The position numbers and the translations under genes were made by a program. 64,000 nt of DNA, taken from the NCBI RefSeq assembly GCF_024362695.1, contig NC_065420.1, positions 7,161,920 to 7,225,919 on the forward strand. Direction: 5' to 3'. The notes beneath the pieces were generated by a model. It made no database searches and was not told the DNA's origin. It saw nothing but the letters and a program-made list of their open reading frames with translations. The stretch is from Pectinophora gossypiella. Lineage: Eukaryota; Arthropoda; Insecta; Lepidoptera; Gelechiidae. Shown in pieces: positions 10,350-22,538 of the stretch (position 1 is the first letter of the stretch; every line of letters begins with the position of its first letter).

Positions 10350-11260
10350 TCGTATGGCGGCCATCTTGTTTTTCCGCCATTTTGTTTTTTTTCACCGGCG
10401 ACAGAATTTGACCAAGATTTAAATGGGTGTCGTGGAAACAAACAAAATCCAGGTGCAATAGGTTTGCCAGGCCGTAGGATGTCTCCCTGATTGGGAGCAG
10501 TTTTCAAAGATGACGTTCCGATCACACCCCTATACATCATTCTTACCCCCAAGACATTTTCTGGAAAAACAAAATTTTGTATGGCGGCCATCTTGTTTTT
10601 TCGCCATTTTGTATTTTTTTCACCGGCCATTAAATTCGACCAAGATTTAAATAGGTTTCGTGAAAGAAAAATTGGTTCAGGTGTGATAGTTTCGCCAGGC
10701 CGTAGGGTGTCACCCTGATGCGGAGCAGTTTTCGAAAATCGGGAAGTATTTCCATACTTAACATGACGATCCGATCACAACCCCGATGTATATTTTATAT
10801 CGCGAGACATTGTCTGAAAAAACAAAATTGTGTATGGCGGCCATCTTGTTTTTCCGCCATTTTGTTTTTTTTTTACGCGCTATGGAATTTGACCAAGATT
10901 TAAATAAGTGCTCTGAAAGAAATATTGGTTCACGTGCGATAGTTTTGCCAGGCCGTAGAGTATCTCTCTGATGCGGAGCAGTTTTTGGTGACCAGAAAGT
11001 ATTTCCGTACTCTACATGACGTTTTGAGTAAGCGCCCCATACATTATTTTTACCCAAACGGGCTTCTTCCAAAATCGACAAAATTTTGTATGGCGGCCAT
11101 CTTTTTTTTCCGCCATTTTGTTTTTTTGCACCGGCGATTGAATTTGATCAAGATTTAAATACGTTTCGTGAAAGAAAAATTGCTCCAGGTTGTATAGTTT
11201 TGCCAGGCCATAGGGTATCTCCCTGATGCTGACCAGTTTTCGAAGGTCGGGAAGTTTTTC
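10350..11260. repeat. four tandem repeats of ~230-256 bp
   Basis: Each unit carries GTATGGCGGCCATCTT (near 10352, 10579, 10833 and 11089), TTTGACCAAGATTTAAAT or a variant, GCCAGGCCGTAG and GGAGCAGTTTT. The units are diverged from each other but conserved between the two dispersed copies, so the array predates duplication of the element. Confidence 0.85.
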
Positions 11261-11464
11261 CGAAGCCTAAAGATCGATCCGATCAATATGACTTTACAAA
11301 CGCACTAGTCGCTCCTACGATTTTTGAAAATTCCCCTTGATTTCTCTGGTCTTCCATCATCAGATCCTGACTTCCTTGACATGGGACCCCCTTGGGTATA
11401 TCTCCTTTCAAACAAAAAAAGAATTATCAAAATCGGTTCATATACGACGAAGATATGCCCGAAC

Positions 11465-11509
<45 letters not shown>

Positions 11510-11681
11510 CGGTCGAATTGAGAACCTCCTCCTTTTTTGAAGTCGGTAAAAACAACACACGCTATCACAGAACACTAACAACACTGCTAAAACACTGTAA
11601 TAATTAAGATTTAATAAGTATTTTTCGTTAAAAGTATTTATTTATTATCGGCGGCGTTTCGATGCCTGAACACAAAAAGCG

Positions 11682-11868
11682 AATGAAAACAAGGGGGTGC
11701 GGGGCGCGGGACGCGGGGCCACACGCGGGGTTGGCGGGTGGCAATAGGAAGACAGTTCCCGCTTGTTTTTTAAATTCTAGCTCTAAATATGTGTTCGGTG
11801 CCTGGTACATTGAGGAGTGGACTACCTGGTGAATGTAAATCTCGAAGATGCAGCGACGTAGTATAATT
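11682..11868. repeat. DIRS left inverted terminal repeat
   Basis: Inverse of 4320-4506 over about 187 bp, ending GTAGTATAATT at 11868. It lies at the 5' end of the minus-strand element and is separated from gag by the inserted 2-kb repeat and about 130 bp of leader. Confidence 0.9.
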
Positions 11869-12004
11869 AATATTCTTTTAGTCACAACAGAACATAACAA
11901 GCTCACGATTAATGAAAATTTAAAATAAAAATAATAATTTAATAAAATTATAAACTACTTATTTGTCATATTATAGGTATACTTAAGTGATGCAATACTA
12001 ACCT

Positions 12005-12185
12005 CCATTACCACAACCCCGTGGTCCCGAGTTCGATTACCGGACAGTTGAATTTAGAATCAGGAACGAACTTGTTGAAATTGACTCGATGTCTAGGGTA
12101 TTACTCACCACTCCTTTGATAGAGAAAAGGATTTCAATATCTCTAAAGATCTATCAGATAATAACGGTTCGAAGATGGCATGCCA
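12005..12185 (+). repeat. tRNA-derived SINE fragment
   Basis: GTGGTCCCGAGTTCGATTAC resembles a B box (GGTTCGANTCC) and is followed by a short retroposon body. The A box is degenerate. A different family from the SINE copies at 26876 and 42024. Confidence 0.4.
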
Positions 12186-12278
12186 TTTTATTTTAAATTT
12201 AAGGGAATAGATTATGATGTGTGCAAATTGTGCGAGCGCTTACGCAATAAGTATTGAGCAGAAGTGATTCTATTAATA

Positions 12279-12504
12279 CAGGGTGTTAGTGACATCGTAA
12301 CGAAAACTTTGAGGGATGATTCAGGCCATGATTCTGAGTTGATATCAAGTGGAATTTTCCGTCGCAAAAGTATGGAACGGAAAATAATTTAAGTAAGCTC
12401 TAAAATTTTCATGACTTCTCCGACAGGAAATTCCACTTGATATCGACTCAGAATCATGGTCTGAATCATCCCCTTCAGTATTCGTTACAGTGTCACTAAC
12501 ACCC
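12279..12504. mobile_element. MITE family C, copy 1
   Basis: About 95-bp inverted arms start CAGGGTGTTAGTGACATCGT and continue into ATTCTGAGTTGATATCAAGT, then TGGAATTTTCC. TA flanks the left end. Other copies: 12540-12766, 27491-28558 (interrupted), 28597-28788, 38669-39033 (interrupted) and 39482-39709. Non-coding. Confidence 0.8.
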
Positions 12505-12539
12505 ATACCTACTTGTATGGCTACTGTATGTACTTGTAT

Positions 12540-12766
12540 GGGGTGTAAGTGACATCGTAACGAATACGGAGAGGGATGATTCAGCTGATTATTCTGAGTT
12601 AATATCAAGTGGAATTTTCCATCGCAAAAGTATAGAATTGAAAATAATTTAAAAAAACTAAAAAAATAACATGAATTTTGCGACGGAAAATTCCACTTGA
12701 TATCAACTCAGAATCATGGTCTGAATCATCCCTCTGAGTATTCGTTACAATGTCACTAACACCCTG
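12540..12766. mobile_element. MITE family C, copy 2
   Basis: Same arms as copy 1, only 35 bp away and in the same arrangement. It ends CACTAACACCCTG followed by TATA. The interior has diverged. Confidence 0.8.
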
Positions 12767-13457
12767 TATATACAAAAAGGTTACTATTCCCAAAACGAGA
12801 CTTTATCAAACATCAGTTTTAAGTTATCCCTCCCACGCATTTTCGGAGGGAAAACATAAAAACATATTTTTCTCGAAAGTACTCCAATAACCATTGACTT
12901 CTTTGAAAAGAAAATCTTTTGACGTTCTAAAGCCTAAATAATTAGGTGTTTTGTTTACCTTCCGCAATTTTCTCAATGCTGTTTTGCAGAAAATCGCTTG
13001 AAGATCTTTTGTAGGTAAACAAAAACAAAGAGGAGGGCCGATTTATCTGAGCATGTCGTATGTCGGGTGGTGTGGCTGTAAATTTACAGATAAAGGAGCA
13101 ATCAAGGGACTGTGTTAGTTCGTGATCCTGGCTTGCTCCGTTTAGATAACAACCCTCCTTCACGCCTGACACGCATCCCTCCGACGCCTGACGGAAATCC
13201 TCAAAGATTGGACAAAAATATAAACGTATGGCTGCCTCTTGGCCGAAACAAATGCCGGTCGAGGTCAGCCCAACAATAACATAGCTACATAAAGTTAGTG
13301 TGCATCGCACTGACCTTTACGTCCACCAGGGTGGTTACGTCCCTCTTATCAGGATAAGGCAGAGCTATAAATCGACAGGAAACAGCTGGCTGACACTTTT
13401 AGCAATGGTATCATAATAAAAAGGCCAACTTGACTATTCTTAAGTGTGTAGCCCTTC

Positions 13458-13746
13458 TCTTCTTCTATCGAGTGGGTTATTAGGCCGATTACCAAACCCA
13501 TCGACCCTGGTGTCAAGGTTATTATTGAGCCGCCAAAGGCCCCTGACGTGACTCATGTGACGACTACATACTTACATCAGTCAGTAGTAACCGGGACTAA
13601 CGGCTTAACATAAATAAATAATAAATAAACATGACTTCCGAAGCACAGGTCATCTTACTTTTGGACAATCAGGTGACCAGCCTGTAATGTCCTATCCAAA
13701 TTAGGGACCACAAAGTGATTTTTGTGAATTGTCCCCACCGGCAACA
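13458..13746 (-). repeat. tRNA-derived SINE family A, 5'-truncated
   Basis: The inverse orientation contains GAGCCGCCAAAGGCCCCTGA, CATACTTACATCAGT and CACAAAGTGATTTTTGTGAA, all found in full copies at 26876 and 42024. The tRNA-like head is missing. Confidence 0.7.
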
Positions 13747-15545
13747 AAATAAAGATGAAATTATCAAACGAAATTTCCTAAAATCTACGAACACAAGTAT
13801 TTTTTTTAAGCCTAGGAATATGTTACAGAGCCTCTTAGAGTTAGTTTTACTGTATGTATGTTTGAGAGTGTAAATCCGTTATCGGCGGCAACATGTTTTT
13901 GGGGTCATTTCTACAATTTACAAATGCAATAATGGCGTATGCTAAAACGCTTCAGATTATCGTTGTTAATCTAATTGAATAAAGTTGGTGAAAATTGCTA
14001 TTTATATCAAAGTCCGGATAAAAATATGCGCTAAAAGCATGATATAGGTACCTAAATAAAAATTAAGTAGGTAAATACTATAAGTAATGCAGTGTGGTTT
14101 CTCGGTTTATCTTGCGATGGATGTACTCTAGCTAGCCCAGTTCGGAATATAGTTGTGAGCTTTATTTTATTATTACTATGAATATGGCAATCGCTGCATA
14201 AATACATATAGTAGGTACACAAACACCAATTCACTATTATAGTTACAAGTCGGTACAAAAACGAGTTCAAATTACTTCACAATATTATGAACCACTAGCT
14301 GAAAAATTGTATGGGACTTGGGACTTTCTTCTATTGTAAGCAAACTGGAAGCATTACGAGGCGTTAGAATCTTCAAAATCTCTTCGCCAGTTTTGTCATG
14401 TTATCCTTCAACATGAAGACCGCGACGTTATACATAAATCTGTAAAGAAATTTAGAAGTATGGGCCCGCGGGACTCATCACGATCGCTGCACGTGTCGCT
14501 ATCACAACACATACTATACCATACATGAACTAACGCACAACCTACGTTGTACCTAACTAACTAGCCACCCAACGAAGACCAAAAACTGCCAAACACAACA
14601 TAAACTCACGACTACATCCCAATCGAGATCGTCGGAGGTTCACTCGACGAACATCAACTTTTAATTTGACAGATCAAATCGAGTTCGTAAGTGAAGTGAA
14701 TAGCGAAGGAACGGAGAGTCACCTTACAGAATGCATGTTATCTCTTGTCTCATACTAAAAACGTCAAAATCTCGCATCAACTGTAGTTTGACTCGCTGCC
14801 GTTCTCGCAACTGTGTCGCTAGTGTGCGTTAGATTTAACTACATGTGTTACAGAATTCCAAAACAAAAACTCACAGCGAATTTTAGATTCGGATTTCAAA
14901 AATTAGATGTGTACCTGAGCAAGCTTTCTGTTAGACCAACGTAAGCCGTATCGCCGTCTATAACGGATCCTTGTAACTTATGAATATATTTTTAGAAGTA
15001 ATTTCGGAAGATGTTTAATTTAGGGTTCAGAAAATAAAAAAGAAAATAAACAGAAATTTTTAATTTGATTAAATGTCGTCGATTTCTTCGAAACAAGGAA
15101 AGTTCTACTAAATTAAATTACTGACACTTGATTCCGAAGTTGGGAATCGAAGCAAGAGAGATCTGGAAATAACACCTCTGTATCTACAGAAAATGTCGGA
15201 AAGGTACTGGTACAGGTAGCTTTATTCCAAAGACCACGTATTTAATTATTAAATTAGACATTAATTTTCTATTATAAGTACCTTACATTGTAGCTATTTA
15301 GAGTGAATGGGCTGAGAAAAAGTAGTGGGTTGATATTTAATCATTTACACGAACCAATTAATGTACAACTTACAGAATTTCCATACCCCGCGGTACAACT
15401 GATCCTTATCTCAGAATGTTTTCTTCAAGCATTAAGCTCAGTGCATACATAGTTGCTCTCGCATTCTGTGGGAGCATTTTTATCACACTTATTCGTGAAT
15501 CGTCGCCCGCGCCGGTTGTGCGCACTGACTTTTCAATTAGTCAAC

Positions 15546-15625
15546 ATGGCCGACATCGAGGACACCGATTGGGATCCTAATCCGGTTGAATTAGTAGTAG
15601 TAGGTCTTATATATGTATATAAAGA
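15546..15625 (+). CDS. possible first coding exon of an unidentified gene
   Basis: An ATG in a good context (CAACATGG) starts MADIEDTDWDPNPVELVVVG, preceded by a GC-richer stretch than its surroundings. The acidic N-terminus looks protein-like. No downstream exon could be linked and the donor (possibly G|GTCTTA) is weak. Chance is a real possibility. Confidence 0.2.
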
Positions 15626-16493
15626 TATACCTACCTCTATTCTTCATTAATTCCTATTGACATCGGAAGTTCATTCAAGTATGTAAGTAGGTTAATCCTA
15701 AGTCGTTCACCTCACGTCTTGCCAGTGCGATATCCTGTAAATAATGGATATAAAGTGTAAACACATGTCATGACGGTAGGTGGACGTGACTTGTTTTCTG
15801 TCGTCATGCGTCACTATTAATATACTTTATTGTATACTTAGATAAGTACGTACACAGACTCCCGTGTCATCTTACTTTAGGTAAGAATATTCACGTGTCG
15901 TCTGACGTCGGTTCAACCTCCGCAAACATGTATTTTTTTATACATACTTCCCACTATTGCATAAAGGAAAGTGTAGGTACTCCACCACGCTGCTGCATTG
16001 CGGTTTGGTAGATTTTGATTTTAAAATGTCTTTATTGATAAATTATAAGTGAAAAAATATTACAAAAGATCTTATTCTAATGTAAACTATCATTTATGTA
16101 AACGTTATACAAGTTAATTAACCTTTCTAAACTTATAAGATGTGTAAATAAAAGTGGGTATGTGATGAAAAATATTAGTGGTTCCTATACCAGGAAATAT
16201 AAGTAAATCGTGTCTTTGTTTGCAGGACTAAACACTTACAATACAACAAAAGTACATAAACACAAACACAAAGAAACAAAACATAAACACAAACATAATA
16301 GCGCTTGTAATAACATAAACACAAATATAATTCCGTGTTCCGAAACAAGTGAAATATAATGTCTAATCGCATCCGAGCAAAAATCAAGTTGAATCGGCGA
16401 AGCGGCGCGATGGCCAAACCGGTTGCCGTAGTTTATGCACCTACTGCTACTCCGTCAGGAAATAGTGCGGTTTGATAGAAGAATGCCATAACC

Positions 16494-16782
16494 CGAGTCA
16501 GTAGCGGCCCTAGCAAAATATTTAGGTGATGCGAGACCTCAAAGTGGCGCCCATCAGCCCCTCAAAATACTAAATTTTCCGATTAGTTTATCGAAATTTA
16601 CCGATTCAAATCTTTTGAAAATGTAGTTTACGGCCACCCGGTAGTTTTATGTGGCCGCAATCTAACCCGACGAAATTAGTTAGCCAGGGTGAGCCAGTCT
16701 TGGTTGATGTTAGCGCCCCCTTTATTTTGGCGCCCAGTGCGGTGGCACACCTCGCAACGCCATAGGGCCGCCACTGACCCGT
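16494..16782. repeat. MITE-like inverted repeat
   Basis: The left end GAGTCAGTAGCGGCCCTAGC and the right end (inverse GGGTCAGTGGCGGCCCTATG) share imperfect arms of about 55 bp, including GGCGCCC near the inner ends. Partial and diverged. Confidence 0.5.
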
Positions 16783-17639
16783 GTCAAGACAGAATAAATA
16801 GTTCGTTTCGTAAGTTGCCGCGTTCATGAATCGACCCGGTAACTATTTTGATATAAAAAGGCTTATTATTAACGCCGGTAGATATTGCTTATGTAAAAAA
16901 GATTATTATGACGAGTTGAATGAAATTATAATGGACCTTTTTTTATTTACTTAAATCTATATCTGAAATTCTGTGAAACCGACACTCGTGTAACGTAATC
17001 TACGTCACAAGTGCCTATGCACGGGAGTCCAGTGAAATAGGTTAAAAAATCCCGGCTTTTTCGTAAAATTTTGAGGCGCATTTTAGACAAAACTCAAGCG
17101 AGCACCAAAGGTGCTATATTTCGCGAGACTTACTCAAAAAAATATGTTGACTAAACGTTACGTACACGACTCATGTTGTTTTATCCTACTACTATAACAA
17201 ACAGTAAGTGATCACTATTCGTATACTAAATACCTTTTTAATATAATGTATTAATACTAAATTCCAAGATGAACCTGTCCATTTATTCTAGACCTCATCT
17301 GCTTGTTTGTGTGCATAAATAGCAAGTTAACGCTAACGCTGTAGACAGCAATCATAATTAATTACCCGTGATGGTTGTTATGTAATATATTTATTGAAAC
17401 AATGGCAGATATTAACATATAATTAACATAATTCGCTTTTAACGCACGGGTACGCAGGTTTACATCAGTTGAACGTGCTTCCCGGCCGATACCGTCGACT
17501 TCTACTAAAACAAGAGATTTCTCTCTTTTCTCGTGATAGCAATAACCGATATCACCAAACCTGATATCAGAGCTATTTTATTGAACGACCGGCAAATGAT
17601 GTCATGATTGGCCGAGCGGAATCACAATTAATAGTTATT

Positions 17640-17830
17640 TGCAAGTGACAAGCGCCTGAGGGCATGCGCTCTGCAGAATGGCCGTGTTCGTTGGCCCCTG
17701 ACATGGCTCATGAAACTGTAGTACCGGAGACCGACAGTTTAACCTGCCCTCCGAAACACTAAATCACCTACACACACACACCCAGACACACACACACACA
17801 CGCACAGACAGACACACACAGACAGTTTCA
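17640..17830. repeat. SINE fragment and (CA)n microsatellite
   Basis: 17680-17760 contains GGCCCCTGACATGGCTCATG and CCCTCCGAAACAC, matching inverse SINE family A pieces. It is followed by CA repeats at 17766-17826. Confidence 0.6.
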
Positions 17831-20612
17831 CAACGCGATTTTGACAATCTCCACTCACATCGAAAATCGGAATCGGCAGATAGGAAGGTAAAGTACCTAG
17901 CCATGTCGGTTTAAGGCTGTATCTACTCCTTTTATATGTCTCTTGAATCACGAAACAGGTCCTAAGTTACATTAAACTGTGAGAAAGAGAAAATCCACGG
18001 AAATAAGCAAGTGGCAGCAAAAGGCTTGCCTCTCTGCATCAAACAAACATTTATCTCCCCCTAAGTGACCACTTGCTTTACATAAAGGCATCACATTATC
18101 ATAATGCGTAATTCCATGGTCCTTGATGAACGAGCCTGACATAGGATTTCATATTACACTATTATGCCGTATCATAAACTAAAGGTTCCCAAGCGAAATC
18201 CCGTCATACCATATTCATGAGGTCGAATATCCTTAAAAAGGAAACAGGAACTGAAGGACTTGTACCCACTGCCATGTAACAACTTAACTGTTTGTGACTT
18301 TGCAATAAATGAATGAATATGAATACGACTTCTTTCTTGAAAGTTCAATACATTTTCATTACGAAGATAAAAAGCATAAGTACTTACACAGATTCATCTT
18401 TTCTGTTTTATGTTATTGTCATTTTGTGAAAATGTTGTATGATGTTAGTGCCTTGTTCTTGTGGCTTCTTTTCATAACAAATAATGTATATTCTGATTTT
18501 TTCTTTCTAAATTGAGATTAAATTATCTGTCTTTCTCTGAGTGGTAACGATGCGGCTTAAGGTAATCCCAATTTATCTAATCTAGCTTTGAAACCATCTA
18601 CTTAATTTATATTGTACTTATGAACTAACAAAAAATAGACAATTTCGAGCGAGGGTAAAGGAAAATTACAAATTACAAGATTTACACAAATGGTTGGATT
18701 CTAGTAAAAGCCAAACCAAACTAAGTAGATTAATCAAATTAGAATTGGTTGTTCGACGGAACCAATTTATTCATAATTAAATTTGGAGTATCTAAAATAT
18801 ATACTCGATTATAACCTCTTAAGGCAGACATAATAATTAAATAAAGGGATTTGTAATAAGGTATTCGTAGGTTTATTTAAAATTAATTTCATGAGAAGCA
18901 CATTTAGCTAACAAAGTCTTCAAATTATATCCATTAAATTCTGATATTTTTTACAGAATATTTATATTAGCTGTCTTATTGTTATATAAGTAAGTAGATA
19001 TATTTTTTTAGGAAAGGGACGAATATAATGTACGTATAGGATATAGGTACATTAATATAGAAGATTCTGTGTTAAAATAGCGTAACTGGGGGCATACGGA
19101 TAAGAAAACCCTAATGTCTTTGGCCAAATGACCTGTTATTGAACGCAATTCAATGACGCAACGCACAACAATCACTTGTTTGATATACTCGTTCATGCCG
19201 AGGTCAAGCCACTGGACTTCGTCAATATGTATTTAACGGCTCCCGCACCAAAAGGGCAATATTTGCTCCTGGACACCTCGCTCACGTTACTACGACTTTA
19301 CATTATGACGTCACAGATTACCTATCTACTGAGCGAAAACATAGTACGGCGAGGCCATTGTGAACTGAGTCGTCGGGGAAATCATCAGGGACCTTATTTT
19401 TTAATCACTCGCCTTCAAGTCACGTTCGAAAATACATACCATTTCACGTAGCGTGTCATCTTGTCATTTTGTAAGATGAGACTTGAATATTGGGGATGGT
19501 ATTTCCGCACGCGAATTGAAGGCGAACGAATAAGACACCTGAATAAACGGTCGTGTAAATTGAGAAAAATAATAACCTAAATACCAACTGAATTAATTTA
19601 CTTATAATACATAGCAACATAACATAAACTCACGACAATATCTCAATTGATTTCGTCAAAGGTACGCTAGGTGAACTAAGAACCCACATTCTACGTATGT
19701 TATATATACGTAAATAATGAAACTACTAAGTAATTACATAATAATTTATGCATAGACGTGCCTGTATGTCAAAATTGTCAAGTGATATTACGAAACGGTG
19801 TTGTAGGTAATCCAGGAATCAATATCGTTGTCTGCTGATACACACTCTATCGCGATAATAAAGCTACAAATCTTTGAAACATAAAGAAACACTCTATTAT
19901 AATCTCTGTGTTGGTTGATACACGTGTACGTACACACTTCAGTACCATGTCACATTCACTAATTTGATAATATGAATTTATAATCTCACTAAACGACAAA
20001 TATACGTATTAATACGACATGATACTAGTACATTATCGTCGAACTCTTGTTTTAAGTCAGGATTCTATTTGATTCTATTTGAATTTATTACACATACATA
20101 CTCGTATTTCGATTTTTTAAAAAGCGCAAATAAAATTACATAAAGTCTAAACTAAAGATTTAAATATATCTCAAGCAAGTTGATATTTTATCGCAAATTT
20201 TGCGATAAGCAGCTGATAGGCACGCGTATAAAGCCTTATCAAAGAAGCTATTTGAGGTTGACTCAAAATTATAACATCAAATCAAATCACAATCAAACAA
20301 CAAACAAACCACCGTAGATTAAATTGAAATTTCAGCGGTTGCTGCAAGCTTTCACTTCTTATACCCTGATAACATAGACGACTGCAAACACATCGAGTTC
20401 CAACTAGGAGCAGTGCTAAACCAAATCAATTTGATGTAGACAAAAGGGTTTGAATGCCGAATAATGCATTCACTGAATATCGTGGTCTACACCACTCACG
20501 ATCCCGCCATCGCATACCAAGGTCTGATATTATTCAACGATGGTCTTAAAGAAAGTAGACACACATAACGGCACAATGGTGCTGATTGCAGTAGGTACAC
20601 ATCATCTAAGTT

Positions 20613-20968
20613 TATTTTAAGTTATACCTGTCATTCTCTTATCCGCCGAAAAGAAAAGGGACGGGTAAACACCAAGCATAAAATTTGTAGAACACACGTC
20701 AATTTTATACAGAAATTTAAAAAACCCTACCAAAATGTTAAATTGGCCAATAACTTGACATAATTAAGTTGACAGCACACGTCAAGCGGATTGCATATGA
20801 GCGGGATGCCTATTTTATTCGCCCGGGTTACATAAATAGCCTATACGTATACGTCCCACTGCTGGGCACAGGCCTCCTCTCAATCAACCGGAGAGGGTAG
20901 AGAGGGTTCGCCCGGGTTATTCATTCGTATTCGGCGGATAAGAAAATGACAGATTTAACTTAAAAAAA
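20613..20968. mobile_element. MITE with nested 76-bp SINE piece
   Basis: 36-bp inverted ends (TTAAGTTATACCTGTCATTC and its inverse, then TTATCCGCCGAA). Inside, 20831-20906 is a SINE 3' fragment flanked by a perfect 13-bp duplication, TTCGCCCGGGTTA (20818-20830, 20907-20919), showing that it inserted later. Confidence 0.7.
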
Positions 20969-22538
20969 ATTAGGAAAGTAGTCACTAAGTTTGGGAAATG
21001 CTAGAGGTTTCAAGTTGTCCGATGGCCTCGGAAGCTATTTATTTACATAATGACAGGAGGGAAGAGGAATAGGAAGATTAAAGGCAATCTAGTCTAATGA
21101 GATACTTTTTTGAAACATCAATACGGTTCATTTATAAGTCGTTTTTTATGAGAATACAAATTCAAATTCGTTTATTGCAAAAAAATGTGGTACATATATG
21201 GTAGTAAAAGTAATAAAGATTTTTTTCACACATTTCGTTTAAAGTAGCATGCAAAAAAAATGTTTCGTTATAGGATGTGACTTCCTAATCCAATGTAAAA
21301 AAAAGAACATTATAATTAAATTAAATGTCAGACGGTTATCATAGCTAAGTAATACAAGTCACTCACAAACAAGTCAAAACGGTGACGTCATCAATAAACG
21401 TAGTCAAACAACGTACTCATTGTAAATTTTTCAAGGTTGTTTTTAATCATCTTATTCTAGCTTCTAAGTATTGCTAGATTAGCATATTATACAATTTTGA
21501 CCCAGTCATCTACCCTAGCATCATGCCTAAACTTTGAGTAAGTAGATTACACTTACGTAATATGTAGCGGAATCAATTTTGGCATAACAAAATATAAAAA
21601 AAGTCTGTTAGTTGTTATTGTTGAGATAGGTCACATTTCACATAACACACACGATAAGAGTATAAAAATAAATAGGATCCAACGCAATTTTCGTGTTCGT
21701 ATTCAGGGAACAGAAAATTCGCATAGGATTCGTGGTTTTGTAAACAGTTGGTAGGTTTTATGTTCTAAGTATCACATGATCCGCTAGATATAAGCATGCA
21801 AAAATGTAGGAGGTAAGTAGGTAGGTTAGGTACTTAATTAACTAATATAAATCTACTTACTAACTTAACTAACCTAAAAATAATAAAAAACAAACTTACA
21901 ATAATTAACAAAAAGAAATATATAGTCTCGAATCTCTCTAAAAGTCTAAACATTATTAATATGAAACTTCTTAGCATCAAAAACATATTATGGAACAAAT
22001 ATGTACAAAAGTAAATCTTATATTCCTTATCCTTTTATTTGACTTATAAAATACATAATTAAGTAAGTAATTTTTCAAATTAGCCAATAGGAATACTAGA
22101 AATCTTAGGTGTTTTTACATTTAGAAGAAAATATTACCTATGTTGTTATTTATTTTATTTATTTATTAAACGACCAAATAAAATCGTTGCAAATGAAGTA
22201 CTGACATAGATACGTAACTGCAATAGAGATATTACTTATCAAAATTATTTAAATAATACTCGCTACTCTATTGAAAGAAATAAAAACGGAGCAGCTAGTA
22301 AAGATGAACGTATACATTTTTGTTTAGTATAGTTTCCTCATTTTCCGTGCAATTTTTCTAAAGAACCCTCGACCGCTCACAATAGGATATTTCGAGCGTA
22401 GAAATTGCAGAGTTCTGTTCAAAAAGACAATATTAAGACAAAACGAACTCGTTGTAAATATAGGAAGCGAACTCCAGGCTGAAATGAAAATTGTATACAT
22501 GAATTCATATACATGTATGTATCTTGGTTTATTTATTA

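Larger units (their letters stand above)
9514..11552. mobile_element. 2.04-kb composite repeat unit, copy 1 (inserted in the DIRS leader)
   Basis: It starts TAACAAAAAAAAACCGACTT and ends GAAGTCGGTAAAAA, so it has short inverted ends around ACCGACTTC. In order it holds a 409-bp foldback (9514-9922), an AC microsatellite (10057-10215), four tandem ~250-bp repeats (about 10350-11260) and a conserved tail with poly(A) (11469-11506). The tail resembles repeat ends common in Lepidoptera. Copy 2 lies in the large JAK intron (54849-63667, interrupted) and reads almost identically. No coding sequence is seen; ORFs here are frame shadows. Confidence 0.8.
4278..11868 (-). mobile_element. DIRS-type tyrosine-recombinase retrotransposon, structurally complete, with a 2-kb insertion
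   Basis: DIRS elements are retrotransposons that integrate through a tyrosine recombinase and make no target duplication. On the minus strand the order is left ITR (11868-11682), 5' leader, spliced gag (9492-7709), RT/RNase H/MT-like Pol (7868-5817), tyrosine recombinase (5796-4861), internal complementary region (4709-4590) and right ITR (4506-4320) with an extra 42-bp outer end to 4278. All ORFs are open. A 2.04-kb composite repeat at 9514-11552 is inserted in the leader. Without it the element is about 5.55 kb. Both outer boundaries are AATT. The architecture matches the DIRS-1 group rather than the split-direct-repeat PAT/Ngaro groups. Confidence 0.9.
12770..20600. other. mostly non-coding AT-rich DNA
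   Basis: Apart from the SINE, MITE and microsatellite pieces listed, and a weak exon candidate at 15546, I see no gene. ORFs are short and without family motifs. 18100-18325 resembles a retroposon 3' end with GCAATAAATGAATGAAT. 14575-14620 and 19615-19650 share ACATAACATAAACTCACGAC-like text. Confidence 0.6.

Noticed and set aside
10022..10411. Several ORFs rich in His/Thr or Cys/Val
   Set aside because: They are readings of the AC microsatellite. The same applies at 56951-57304.
10307..11081. Overlapping ~60-107-residue ORFs on both strands
   Set aside because: They follow the tandem repeats of the non-coding composite unit; no family motif or conserved frame.
12942..13310. 122-residue minus-strand ORF with a hydrophobic N-terminus
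   Set aside because: No recognisable domain, no splice context, and flanked by SINE and MITE DNA. Likely chance, though a small secreted protein cannot be excluded.
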